A stretch of 64,000 bases of DNA from Thiotrichaceae bacterium (GTDB taxonomy: Bacteria; Pseudomonadota; Gammaproteobacteria; Beggiatoales; Beggiatoaceae). Numbering within the stretch: position 1 is the first letter of the stretch; the number at the start of each line of letters is the position of its first letter. Where the stretch lies: NCBI GenBank assembly GCA_011391085.1, contig JAABRD010000015.1, forward strand, positions 36,940 to 100,939, given 5' to 3'. The position numbers were made by a program, and so were the translations under genes. Below, in pieces: positions 17,926-26,937 of this stretch. The notes beneath the pieces were generated by a model that was not told the origin of the DNA, did no database searches, and saw only the letters and a program-made list of their open reading frames with translations.

Positions 17926-19413
17926 ATGAATAATACAACTCACAACTTTTTTAACCGTCGTAGGGCAGGTATTTTGCTGCATCCAACCTCCTTACCAGGC
18001 ACCCCTGGCAATGGTGATTTAGGAGAACATGCGTACCGGTTTATAGATTTTCTGGCCGATAGTGGATTGACCATTTGGCAAATGTTACCTGTCAATCCTC
18101 CCCATGGGGATTTATCTCCTTACCAATGTCAATCGTCTCATGCAACTAATCCACTGTTGATTAGTTTAGACCGGCTAGTTGGACAAGGTTGGCTAACAGA
18201 GGATGCTTCTCCACCTATGGAATTGCGAGAAGCTATCCCTTACCGTCACGCACGTTTGAAAGACGCCTATACGGGTTTTGTACAAAAAGCCAGTCATGCC
18301 GAACGAGATGCGTATGCAGAATTTATTGCGACACACGCCCATTGGTTAGAGGACTACGCCCTGTTTCGGGCCCTGAAAGAAGAACACCAAGAACATCCCT
18401 GGTGGGAATGGCCGGCGGCTTATCGTGACCGTAACCCCAAAGCCTTGGCAGAAGTGCAAATGAAATTGGCGGCGAGAATTGAACAAACGCGCTTTGAACA
18501 ATTTGTATTTTCTAACCAATGGCAAGATTTGAAACACTATGCCCAAGTAGTCGGCGTTTCCCTGTTTGGAGACATTCCCATTTTTGTGGCCGAAGACAGT
18601 GCTGACGTGTGGGCTTCTCGAGAGTATTTCTTACTCGATAAGAATGGTCGCCCAACCGTGGTGGCCGGTGTTCCACCAGATTATTTTTCGCAAACTGGTC
18701 AACGGTGGGGCAATCCTCATTATGACTGGGACAAAATGCAGAAAAACGGTTTCCGCTGGTGGAACGAACGAATTAAAACCATGCAAGAACTCTTTGATGT
18801 GGTGCGGATTGACCACTTCCGTGGCTTTGAAGCATGTTGGCAAATTCCTTCCTCTTGTCCCACGGCGGTAGAAGGGAGATGGGTAAGAGTGCCTGGAGAA
18901 GCGTTATTTGAAACGTTACAAAAGAACACGGCCTTACCGTTGGTTGCTGAGGATTTAGGTATTATCACAGACGAAGTGAATCGATTAAGAAATCGATTTG
19001 GTTTCCCCGGCATGAAAATCTTGCAATTTGCGTTTGACAGCAATGCCGAAAATCCGTATCTGCCACATAATCACACGCAAAACAGCGTCGTATACACAGG
19101 CACCCATGATAACAACACCACCTTGGGTTGGTTCCAAGAATTGCCGATGTCGGTGCAACAGTATGTGTGTGAATATTTACATGCCCCCCCTTATGATATG
19201 CCGTGGCCATTGATTGAATCGGCGTTTGCCTCTTGTGCGATACTGGCAGTGGTGCCCATGCAAGATATATTATCCGCAGATGGTCGTCAGCGCATGAATA
19301 CACCAGGGACGACGAATGATCAGAATTGGCGGTGGCGGTTTAAGTGGGAACATTTACCGGCGGGGGTGAATGATAAGTTGCGGCATTTGGCGAAGTTTTA
19401 TGGAAGGGTTTAG
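17926..19413 (+). CDS. malQ: 4-alpha-glucanotransferase (amylomaltase)
   Basis: MalQ (GH77) transfers alpha-1,4-glucan segments between malto-oligosaccharides. Length (495) and motifs are typical: RAGILLHPTSLPG at the start, FGDIPIFVAEDSADVW, VVRIDHFRGFEACW with nucleophile D296, VAEDLGI with acid/base E342, and TGTHDNNTTLGWF with the third carboxylate. It lacks a signal peptide and acts in the cytoplasm. The gene lies 24 bases after the GH57 gene on the same strand and is presumably co-transcribed. Its products feed the phosphorylase encoded at 23.2 kb. A family B hairpin 20 bases past the stop may end the transcript. Confidence 0.97.
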   Translation: MNNTTHNFFNRRRAGILLHPTSLPGTPGNGDLGEHAYRFIDFLADSGLTIWQMLPVNPPHGDLSPYQCQSSHATNPLLISLDRLVGQGWLTEDASPPMELREAIPYRHARLKDAYTGFVQKASHAERDAYAEFIATHAHWLEDYALFRALKEEHQEHPWWEWPAAYRDRNPKALAEVQMKLAARIEQTRFEQFVFSNQWQDLKHYAQVVGVSLFGDIPIFVAEDSADVWASREYFLLDKNGRPTVVAGVPPDYFSQTGQRWGNPHYDWDKMQKNGFRWWNERIKTMQELFDVVRIDHFRGFEACWQIPSSCPTAVEGRWVRVPGEALFETLQKNTALPLVAEDLGIITDEVNRLRNRFGFPGMKILQFAFDSNAENPYLPHNHTQNSVVYTGTHDNNTTLGWFQELPMSVQQYVCEYLHAPPYDMPWPLIESAFASCAILAVVPMQDILSADGRQRMNTPGTTNDQNWRWRFKWEHLPAGVNDKLRHLAKFYGRV

Positions 19414-19432
19414 GAAACGGAAGTGAATACTT

Positions 19433-19485
19433 CAGGAGTCCAAAGCGAAACTTTGTAGGAACCAAGCTACGCTTTGAACTCCTGA
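19433..19485. terminator. Family B hairpin after malQ
   Basis: CAGGAGTCCAAAGCGAAAC pairs imperfectly with ACGCTTTGAACTCCTG. Its position directly after malQ suggests a terminator role, though no T-run follows. Confidence 0.65.
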
Positions 19486-19493
19486 ACTATCGT

Positions 19494-19573
19494 TATAACA
19501 CGATCAGCTAGTCACTGATACTGCACCCCCCCACGACCTTGTTTAGCGGGCCGGGAATTAATCCTACTTCTAT
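19494..19573 (-). pseudogene. Remnant of the 3' end of a TonB-receptor gene
   Basis: On the minus strand this segment repeats, with small gaps, the end of the receptor gene at 8915-8995. Shared blocks are AGAAG-T-GGATTAATTC, AAACAAGGT, GGGGGTGCAGTATCAGT and GACTAGCTG-TCGTGTTATA. The encoded residues (IN-PAKQG-GG-VQYQ) match RINSLPAKQG...VQYQYD. It is therefore the relic of a second, paralogous receptor copy, cut at its upstream side by a family E end (TATAGTAATATTCC at 19571). Confidence 0.75.
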
Positions 19574-19798
19574 AGTAATATTCCCCTCAAAACTGTACAA
19601 TTTCCGCTGGAACGCAATAAGGATTATTGCGCCGTACGCCCGCTATGCTGCTTTTGAATTACTCTCGGCGCCTCCAACAGATTTGTTTCTAAAGACAAAT
19701 TTTTGGTAGTGATGCAATCTAGGTGATTTTCTTACCGCTTCACGTTCCCCCGCAGTTTTCGTAAGGCAGGCATTCCAAAAATAATTAATTTGCAAATT
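19571..19798. other. Intergenic DNA with partial element ends upstream of polA
   Basis: Contains a family E terminus (19571-19586) and a solitary TAGTGATGCAATCTAGGTGA end (about 19708-19727) of the family M elements. There is no matching second end and no gene. The polA promoter must lie here but was not resolved. Confidence 0.5.
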
Positions 19799-22525
19799 AT
19801 GAACGACAATACTCTCCTGTTAATCGACGGTTACTCTTATCTCTACCGTGCCTTTCACGCCCTGCCTTCGTTAAGTAATTCGCAAGGATTGCCTACCGGT
19901 GCGGTGTATGGGATGACGAAGATGTTGAAAAATGTCTTAACCGAATATCAACCTCAGTATGCCGCCGTGGTTTTTGATACCGCTGGGAAAACGTTTCGCA
20001 AAGAGTTATATCCTCTGTATAAAGCCCAACGTCCTCCTATGCCAGAACCGTTAGTGACGCAAGTGCCTTGGTGTCATCAAATGACTCAAGCCCTTGGTTT
20101 CCCTATCGTTCTGCACGACGGTGTAGAAGCCGATGATGTGATTGGGACGTTGGCCAAACAAGCCGAAGCGTTGGGAATGCACACCTGGATTTTTTCCGGC
20201 GATAAAGATTTCGCCCAGTTGGTCAACCAGTCTATCATTCTCATAGATGTTGCGAAAAATGTTCGTCTGGATGTGCAAGGGGTGACAAATAAATTTGGCG
20301 TGCCACCAGCGTTGATAATAGATTATCTCACCTTAACAGGGGATAGTGCTGACAATGTGCCTGGCGTGGCGAACGTGGGACCTAAAACGGCGGTCCGATG
20401 GTTAACCCGTTATGGTTCTTTAGAAAAGGTGATGGCAAAAGCCAATGATGTTCAAGGGAAGGCCGGCAACAGTTTGCGGGAAGCGTTACCTCATTTGCCA
20501 TTGTCTCGTCAACTGGTGACAATCAAATGTGATGTTCCGTTACTTCACACCCCCAAAGAGTTGAAAGTGACTGCGCCACTGGTCACACAGTTACGCCAAT
20601 TATTTAGTCAATTGGAGTTTCGGCAGTGGTTAAAAGAATTGCCTACGATTGAAATACCACTGGAAGAGACCATCAAACCTGTCAGATTTGAAGAAGGGGA
20701 GGACCGTCAGGAGAAAATATCCAATACCTCTTCCACTCTCCTCACCCAATCGGAGTTTGATCATTGGCTACTGCGTCTCCAACATGCTGACCTCTTTGCC
20801 GTGGCTGTTCAGACCCCCCGTGTTAATTATTTGGATGATTCAATCATAGGCATTTCATTGGCCCTTAGCGCAGAGGAAACCGCTTATATTCCATTGGCCC
20901 ATGATTACTTAGGGGCACCTTCTCAATTGCCCCGTGACGAAGTGTTGGCAACCCTGAAACCGTTGTTAGAAAATTCTAAACAGTTAAAAATCGGTCATCA
21001 TCTTAAATATGATGCCCACGTTCTGGCTAATCATGGCATTGATTTGCAAGGAATCGCGTATGATACCCTGTTAGAATCTTACGTTTTGGATAGCACCGCT
21101 TCCCACGATTTGGATTCTCTTGCGACCCAACATTTGCAACGAGACACGACGACTTTGGAACAACTGGCGGGGAAGGGGAAAAAGCAGTTGGTATGGAATC
21201 AAATGAGTGTGGAATCGGCAACCCTTTATGCCATCCAATCTGCTGAAGTGACGTGGCGTTTGCATCATTGTCTAGGGCCCAAATTGCAAGTTTCGTCCTC
21301 TTTGAGTCAAATTTTTCAAAAGATCGAAATGCCACTGGTGCCAGTCCTCCTCCGCATGGAACGATTAGGAGTTTACATCGATGCAACCCTCCTACATACC
21401 CACAGTATGGAACTGGCGAGTCAGTTACAAACATTGGAACAACGTGCGTATGAATTGGCAGGTAGCGAATTTAATCTCAACTCTCCCAAACAGTTGCAAA
21501 CAATTTTGTTTGACCAATTAAAATTACCCATCTTAAAGAGGACGCCGAAAAAGGAGCCTTCTACCGATGTGGAAGTGTTAGAAGAATTGGCTTTGGATTA
21601 TGAGTTGCCCAGATTGGTTTTGGAATATCGGAGTGTAAGCAAACTCAAATCTACCTATACCGACGCTTTACCATCCCAAATTCATCCCCGTACGATGCGG
21701 ATCCACACGTCTTATCAACAAGCGGTGACGGTAACGGGAAGATTGTCTTCCAGTTCCCCTAACTTGCAAAATATTCCGATTCGCACTCCAGAAGGTCGTC
21801 GCATTCGGCAAGCGTTTATTGCCCCCAAAGGTTACTTGTTACTGGCCGCGGATTATTCTCAAATTGAACTACGAATTATGGCCCATCTATCCCAAGATAA
21901 GAAATTATTGACCGCGTTTGCCAGCGGGGAAGACGTTCATCAAGCGACCGCTGCGGAAGTGTTTGGCGTACCCATCAATCAGGTGACTGCCGAACAACGT
22001 CGTCATGCTAAAGCAGTTAATTTTGGACTGATGTATGGGATGCAAGCCTTTGGATTGGCCAAACAGTTAGGCATTGGGAGGTCTGCTGCGCAACGTTATA
22101 TGGATGCGTATTTTAACCGATATACACGAGTGCAACGGTTTATGGAGGAGACCCGCGAGGTGGCACGCCAGCAAGGTTATGTGGAGACCGTGTTGGGACG
22201 CCGTTTATATATACCCAATATTCATTCCCGTCAGTTTGCGCTACGACAATATGCAGAAAGAACGGCGATTAATGCACCCATGCAAGGAACGGCAGCAGAT
22301 ATTATTAAACTCGCCATGATTCGAATTGACGACTGGATTCAAACCACTGGTTTAAAAGTAAACATGGTGATGCAGGTGCATGACGAATTGGTATTTGAAG
22401 TAGCCGAAGAGATTGCGGCGGAGGTCAAGAAGACAGTGAGTGAACTCATGAGTGAAGTGGTCCAATTAACGGTACCTCTAGTCGTGGACGTCGGTGTCGG
22501 AAAGAATTGGGAAGAGGCACATTGA
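19799..22525 (+). CDS. polA: DNA polymerase I with degenerate proofreading site
   Basis: PolA fills gaps and removes RNA primers. Starting at ATG 19799 (a TTG three codons earlier is unlikely) gives 908 residues. The 5'-nuclease domain (about 1-290) keeps its acidic residues: LIDGYSYLYR, EADDVIGTLA, SGDKDFAQLV, GDSADNVPGV. Polymerase motifs A (LAADYSQIELR), B (RRHAKAVNFGLMYG) and C (MQVHDELVFE) are intact. In the middle 3'-5' exonuclease domain, three of four metal ligands of E. coli Pol I are replaced: D355 by A336, E357 by Q338, D501 by S481. Only D424 (D405) remains. The fold persists (LKPLLENSKQLKIGHHLKYD), but proofreading is probably absent. Confidence 0.97.
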   Translation: MNDNTLLLIDGYSYLYRAFHALPSLSNSQGLPTGAVYGMTKMLKNVLTEYQPQYAAVVFDTAGKTFRKELYPLYKAQRPPMPEPLVTQVPWCHQMTQALGFPIVLHDGVEADDVIGTLAKQAEALGMHTWIFSGDKDFAQLVNQSIILIDVAKNVRLDVQGVTNKFGVPPALIIDYLTLTGDSADNVPGVANVGPKTAVRWLTRYGSLEKVMAKANDVQGKAGNSLREALPHLPLSRQLVTIKCDVPLLHTPKELKVTAPLVTQLRQLFSQLEFRQWLKELPTIEIPLEETIKPVRFEEGEDRQEKISNTSSTLLTQSEFDHWLLRLQHADLFAVAVQTPRVNYLDDSIIGISLALSAEETAYIPLAHDYLGAPSQLPRDEVLATLKPLLENSKQLKIGHHLKYDAHVLANHGIDLQGIAYDTLLESYVLDSTASHDLDSLATQHLQRDTTTLEQLAGKGKKQLVWNQMSVESATLYAIQSAEVTWRLHHCLGPKLQVSSSLSQIFQKIEMPLVPVLLRMERLGVYIDATLLHTHSMELASQLQTLEQRAYELAGSEFNLNSPKQLQTILFDQLKLPILKRTPKKEPSTDVEVLEELALDYELPRLVLEYRSVSKLKSTYTDALPSQIHPRTMRIHTSYQQAVTVTGRLSSSSPNLQNIPIRTPEGRRIRQAFIAPKGYLLLAADYSQIELRIMAHLSQDKKLLTAFASGEDVHQATAAEVFGVPINQVTAEQRRHAKAVNFGLMYGMQAFGLAKQLGIGRSAAQRYMDAYFNRYTRVQRFMEETREVARQQGYVETVLGRRLYIPNIHSRQFALRQYAERTAINAPMQGTAADIIKLAMIRIDDWIQTTGLKVNMVMQVHDELVFEVAEEIAAEVKKTVSELMSEVVQLTVPLVVDVGVGKNWEEAH

Positions 22526-22677
22526 ACCATGAGTCCAAAGCGTGGCTTTTCTCGATGTTGATTGGGATGGAGTAGCCGGCAAAGTGAACCAACAGACACT
22601 GCCTTCCGATGGAGTTATGTTTACAATGAGAAATATATTATAATAATATAACGTGTCTTGAAACTAGAAGTTTTGAT

Positions 22678-22837
22678 AGTGAAGCAATGTGGGTGTACTG
22701 TCTGAACTCTGATTAGAATGATTTTCAGATGGACTCTGATTCGTCAAGCCTCCTTTCATAGCCATCATTTAATCATATCAATCACAGTTCCAGACGAAGA
22801 GAAACCGCACGATATTTCACCCAGATTGCATCACTAC
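22678..22837. repeat. Family M element (TAGTGATGCAAT ends)
   Basis: Ends TAGTGAAGCAATGTGGGT and CCCAGATTGCATCACTA are inverted. The about 160-base interior contains its own inverted segments, CTGAACTCTGATTAGAATGA and ATCACAGTTCCAGACGAAG. Copies lie at 25746, 51023 and 51321, and a truncated one at 63761. No gene is seen in 22526-22951 beyond it. Confidence 0.9.
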
Positions 22838-22951
22838 CGAAGTTTTGATGGCAATGTCCTTAAATTAAAGAATGAAGGCTTCATAAAAATTAACACGCAG
22901 ATGGGCCTGGAGGCTTCAGTTATAACGCCATCTCAAAATTAAAATATAGTT

Positions 22952-23093
22952 GGACTAGAGGCTTTAGCCGGTGAGTGCAGATACAAATGTTGAAATCACC
23001 GTGCCACTCACCGGCTAAAGCCTCTAGTCCACCGGCTGAAGCCTCTAGTCCACCGGCTGAAGCCTCTAGTCCACCGGCTAAAGCCTCTAGTCC
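22952..23093. repeat. Family A hairpin with three extra tandem right arms
   Basis: A full hairpin (GGACTAGAGGCTTTAGCCGG ... CCGGCTAAAGCCTCTAGTCC) is followed by three further CACCGGCTGAAGCCTCTAGT-type arms with a 23-base period. It lies in the glgP leader region. Confidence 0.88.
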
Positions 23094-23165
23094 ATCAGAA
23101 AAAACTGTATCTCTTCTAATCCAACCTGAGTTCTTTTATTATTCACTATTCATTATTCATTACCC

Positions 23166-25634
23166 ATGACTCCCCAACCTTTCAAAAACAGTCCCTGTAT
23201 AGATGCTTTGCCCATTTCCGAGGCAATGATGTACCACTTAACTTATACTATTGCCAAAGAACCGTCCAAGGCCACCGAACGAGATTGGTTCCATGCCCTC
23301 GCGTATGCGTTACGAGATCGCATTACCAAGCAGTGGATGGAAACCATGAATGAATATTATCAACAGGATGTGAAACGAGTATATTACCTGTCCTTGGAAT
23401 TTCTCACCGGCCGTGCCCTTGTCCAAAGCATGTTAAACTTGGGCGTCTATGAGGAATGTCAAGCGGCCCTGAAGACCCTGGGTTTATCGGAAGCGAAGTT
23501 ATATGAACTCGAATCGGAACCTGGTTTAGGCAATGGCGGTTTAGGACGATTAGCCGCTTGTTTCCTAGATTCACTGGCCACGTTGGACCTGCCCGGCTAT
23601 GGCTATGGCATTCGTTATGAGTATGGCATGTTTTATCAACGTATGTATGACGGCAGTCAAGTCGAACATCCTGATAATTGGTTACGTTATGGCAATCCTT
23701 GGGAATTTCCCCGCCCCGAAGTGTTATACCGCGTCAGTTTTGGCGGAAACGTTGTTGAATATGTGGATGAACGGGGCCGTAAAAATTACAACTGGCGAGA
23801 AACCGAGGATGTTATGGCAATGGCTTATGACATTCCAGTACCTGGGTATGACACGTCCACCGTCAACAATTTACGGTTGTGGGCTGCGAAATCGTCACGA
23901 GATTTTGATTTGCATTATTTCAATGAAGGTAACTATATCAAGGCCGTGGAGGATAAGAATCGTTCGGAAAATCTTTCCAAAGTTTTGTATCCTGACAACA
24001 CTACGCAAATGGGACGAGAACTGCGGTTGCGGCAAGAATATTTCTTTGTCTCCGCCTCCCTGCAAGACATTCTCCGCCGTTATCTGGTTAATCATTCAGA
24101 GTTTGATCTTCCCAACTTGCCGACTAAAGTTGCCATTCAGTTAAACGACACTCACCCAGTTCTGGCGATTCCTGAATTGATGCGAATCTTGTTAGACCGT
24201 TTTCATCTCCCCTGGGAAGAGGCTTGGGAGATAACGGTGCAGACGATTGCTTATACCAATCATACTTTGTTACCGGAAGCGTTGGAAACGTGGCCTATCA
24301 GCCTCATTGAGAAACTGCTACCACGGCACCTTCAGATTATTTACGAAATCAATCATCGTTTCCTCAAGGAAGTCAGTCACCACTATCCCGGTGATATGGA
24401 GGCGTTACGTCGTCTGTCGCTGATTGGCGAAGAGGGTGAAAAACATATACGCATGGGACATCTTGCCGTGGTCGGCAGTCATAAAATCAACGGCGTGGCG
24501 GTCTTGCATACGCAATTGATGAAGACCACCATCTTTGCTGATTTTGAAAGGTTAACGCCTGGCAAGATAGTGAACAAAACCAATGGCATCACGCCCCGCC
24601 GGTGGTTAAATGAAGCCAATCCGGGGTTGCGGGATTTGATCACTCAGCATCTTGGCAGTCGCTGGGTCACCGACTTGTCCCAATTGAAACAGTTGATACC
24701 ATTGGCAGACTCCCCTGCGTTTCGGGCCCAGTTTCGGGCGGTGAAACAAGACAATAAGCAGAAACTCGCGGATTTCATTGTTGACAAATTGGGAATCGCA
24801 GTCAACCGCTATTCTCTCTTTGATGTGCAAGTGAAGCGAATTCACGAGTATAAGCGACAATTGCTAAATCTCCTACACGTCATCACTCGCTACAATTGCA
24901 TTCGTGCTAATCCGAATTTAGATATTGTCCCGCGTACCGTGATTTTTGCAGGCAAAGCGGCCCCCGGCTATGCGATGGCTAAACTCATCATCAAATTTAT
25001 CAATGACGTGGCGGAAGTGATTAACCATGACCCGGTAATTGGAGACCGGTTAAAGGTGGTATTCATTCCCAACTATGATGTCTCCAGTGCGTTGCGAATC
25101 ATTCCTGCGGCAGATTTATCGGAACAAATTTCTACCGCTGGTACAGAGGCGTCAGGAACGGGGAATATGAAACTGGCTTTGAATGGGGCACTCACGATTG
25201 GTACGTTGGATGGTGCCAATATTGAAATTCTGGAGGAGGTAGGGAAGGAGAACTTTTTTATTTTTGGATTGACTGCCGACGGTGTCGCAGACTTGCATAG
25301 ACGGTGGTATAATCCCCATGACTATTACCATGCCAACCCTGCCTTGAAACAAGTGCTAGACATGATTGGTTCTGGTTACTTTTCCCATGAACAACCCACC
25401 CGTTTTCAACCGATTATCAATGCCTTGTTACATCAAGGACGCGACCATTTCCTATTACTCGCTGACTATGCCGATTATGTTGCTTGTCAACATCGGGTAG
25501 ATGAACTGTACCAGGATTCTGAAGAATGGACCCGCCGGGCGATTTTGAATGTGGCGAATATGGGTAAGTTTTCTTCGGATCGGACGATTTCGGAGTATGC
25601 GGAGGAGATTTGGGGGGTGAAGGCGGTGAAGTAG
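23166..25634 (+). CDS. glgP: Glycogen/alpha-glucan phosphorylase
   Basis: GlgP (GT35) releases glucose 1-phosphate from alpha-1,4-glucan using phosphate and pyridoxal phosphate. Its 822 residues match the family. Visible landmarks are YYLSLEFLTGR (about 77-87), GNGGLGRLAAC, the NDTHP segment, RIHEYKRQ, and EASGTGNMKLALNGALTIGTLDGANIE, with the cofactor-binding lysine K669. It is cytoplasmic and alone in its transcription unit, preceded by a family A array and followed by a family B hairpin. With glgA, malQ and two GH57 proteins nearby, it supports glycogen as a storage polymer in this organism. Confidence 0.98.
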   Translation: MTPQPFKNSPCIDALPISEAMMYHLTYTIAKEPSKATERDWFHALAYALRDRITKQWMETMNEYYQQDVKRVYYLSLEFLTGRALVQSMLNLGVYEECQAALKTLGLSEAKLYELESEPGLGNGGLGRLAACFLDSLATLDLPGYGYGIRYEYGMFYQRMYDGSQVEHPDNWLRYGNPWEFPRPEVLYRVSFGGNVVEYVDERGRKNYNWRETEDVMAMAYDIPVPGYDTSTVNNLRLWAAKSSRDFDLHYFNEGNYIKAVEDKNRSENLSKVLYPDNTTQMGRELRLRQEYFFVSASLQDILRRYLVNHSEFDLPNLPTKVAIQLNDTHPVLAIPELMRILLDRFHLPWEEAWEITVQTIAYTNHTLLPEALETWPISLIEKLLPRHLQIIYEINHRFLKEVSHHYPGDMEALRRLSLIGEEGEKHIRMGHLAVVGSHKINGVAVLHTQLMKTTIFADFERLTPGKIVNKTNGITPRRWLNEANPGLRDLITQHLGSRWVTDLSQLKQLIPLADSPAFRAQFRAVKQDNKQKLADFIVDKLGIAVNRYSLFDVQVKRIHEYKRQLLNLLHVITRYNCIRANPNLDIVPRTVIFAGKAAPGYAMAKLIIKFINDVAEVINHDPVIGDRLKVVFIPNYDVSSALRIIPAADLSEQISTAGTEASGTGNMKLALNGALTIGTLDGANIEILEEVGKENFFIFGLTADGVADLHRRWYNPHDYYHANPALKQVLDMIGSGYFSHEQPTRFQPIINALLHQGRDHFLLLADYADYVACQHRVDELYQDSEEWTRRAILNVANMGKFSSDRTISEYAEEIWGVKAVK

Positions 25635-25654
25635 TGAATAGGATAGTCATGATT

Positions 25655-25708
25655 CAGGAGTTCAAAGCATAGCTTTGTGACGGACAAAGCTACGCTTTGG
25701 ACTCCTGG
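25655..25708. terminator. Family B hairpin after glgP
   Basis: CAGGAGTTCAAAGCATAGC and GCTACGCTTTGGACTCCTG form a stem 20 bases after the glgP stop, the same placement as after malQ and the serpin gene. Confidence 0.7.
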
Positions 25709-25745
25709 ATTGGTGGTTGGTCGATAGGTTCAACTTCTATTTTTT

Positions 25746-25914
25746 GGGTAGTGATGCAATGAGGGTGAAATATCGAGAGGTTTCTCTTCGGTCTTGAACT
25801 CTGATTGAGATGATTAAATGAGGACTCTGAGAGGAGGCGTGACTAATCATAGTTCATCTGAAAATCATTCTAATCAGAGTTCAGACAGAGAACCTACATT
25901 GCATCACTACCTAT
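25746..25914. repeat. Family M element
   Basis: GGGTAGTGATGCAATGAGGG and TACATTGCATCACTACC are inverted ends. The interior shares CTTGAACTCTGATT, CATCTGAAAATCATTCTAAT and CAGAGTTCAGACAGAGAACC with the other M copies. It ends seven bases from the stop of the minus-strand HTH-like gene. Confidence 0.9.
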
Positions 25915-25920
25915 TTTTTC

Positions 25921-26466
25921 TCATTCCTCCACCTCTCCACTTTCTTTCTCCTCCGATTGCGTCAACAATTTAGCAAATTCTTCCGTCGGCAAGGAGAATA
26001 TCACACGAGAGTTACTAATTTCAAAAGTGACTCTTCCCTTGTTTTTCCCCAATTTATTTACCACCTTGACTGTGCTACCTGCGGTGTCTATTTGTATAGT
26101 CATACCATTTGAAGATGCTACCGTCGATTTTCTATATCCCAATTCCTCTAACCACTTTAATATCTCCCCTGACTTTAATTTCTTCAATAGTTTTCGTCGC
26201 TTTTGATTAACCAAGTCTTTGACATACTGATTGACAGATTTACTGATTTCAGAACGCAATCCTTTGGAACTTTTGAACAATTTTTCGGCCAATGTGGATG
26301 AATTATAACCACATAACAACCCGCGCAAATGCAATTTTTCCGTTTCGGTCAATTCCTCACCTTTGACCATTGCCAAATCGGTATAGAGACTTTCCAAGTT
26401 CCATAACTCGCAAGCCTGTTTGAATGGGTCGGGTTTTGTGAGGGGGGTGGTTTTGAGGGAGGTCAT
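25921..26466 (-). CDS. HTH-like small protein, paralog of the one at 38894
   Basis: 181 residues; function not established. The region about 17-85 (WNLESLYTDLA-VKGEELTETEKLHLRGLLCGYNSSTLAEKLFKSSKGLRSEIS) reads as a helix-turn-helix of the kind fused to effector modules in cyanobacteria and sulfur bacteria. It is closely matched by the protein at 38894-39403. A basic stretch (NQKRRKLLKKLKSG) follows, then a variable beta-rich tail (TVKVVNKLGKNKGRVTFEIS). The gene has no clear partner. A purine-rich stretch (26467-26530) lies upstream. DNA binding is inferred from the HTH only. Confidence 0.65.
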   Translation of the reverse strand: MTSLKTTPLTKPDPFKQACELWNLESLYTDLAMVKGEELTETEKLHLRGLLCGYNSSTLAEKLFKSSKGLRSEISKSVNQYVKDLVNQKRRKLLKKLKSGEILKWLEELGYRKSTVASSNGMTIQIDTAGSTVKVVNKLGKNKGRVTFEISNSRVIFSLPTEEFAKLLTQSEEKESGEVEE

Positions 26467-26602
26467 AGAGGAGGGGGAAGAGGCTAGTCGGTTTGGGGGA
26501 GAGGAGGAGGGGGTAGGAATTGGTTTAGGGGGAACAGTGAATCAATAGGCTTATCTTAATGAAGTTTCTTGGCCGTTTAACGTGTAACTGAAGGTATCTG
26601 TA

Positions 26603-26773
26603 TCAATCAAAGACAATTTCTCGGCTATCATAGTCATTCATTCTGCGGCTATAAATTTCGGTCACATCTAAATCTTCTTCGTCAAGATGTTGATAGGTTT
26701 CGGTAAGTTTAGACAACCAGTCGGAGGCAATTATGTCTTGTTCATCAACAATTTCAAATTGGTAGGTTCTCAT
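26603..26773 (-). CDS. 56-residue acidic protein downstream of the PIN toxin gene
   Basis: Small gene starting MRTYQFEIVDEQDI and ending SREIVFD, strongly acidic (LDEEDLDVTEIY). A textbook ribosome-binding site, GAGGAG, stands seven bases before the ATG, which is why I accept so short a gene. It lies 164 bases downstream of the DUF3368 PIN gene on the same strand and may belong to that module, or be a stand-alone small antitoxin-like or anti-restriction-like protein. No family was recognised. Confidence 0.55.
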   Translation of the reverse strand: MRTYQFEIVDEQDIIASDWLSKLTETYQHLDEEDLDVTEIYSRRMNDYDSREIVFD

Positions 26774-26937
26774 GATGTCTCCTCTGCAAGTTTGTCTGAA
26801 TCACAGATTCACACGGATGGCGCGGATGACGCAGATTAATCCTGTCAGAACCCAAGAGTTGGTAGTAAACCTCTAGTGAAACAAAAGGTTGTGAAACAAA
26901 ATGACACTTCTGGTTACGAATTTCCTGGTCAAGACAA

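Noticed and set aside
22952..23093. Possible CRISPR array
   Set aside because: Short 23-base period made of copies of one hairpin arm, with no variable spacers.
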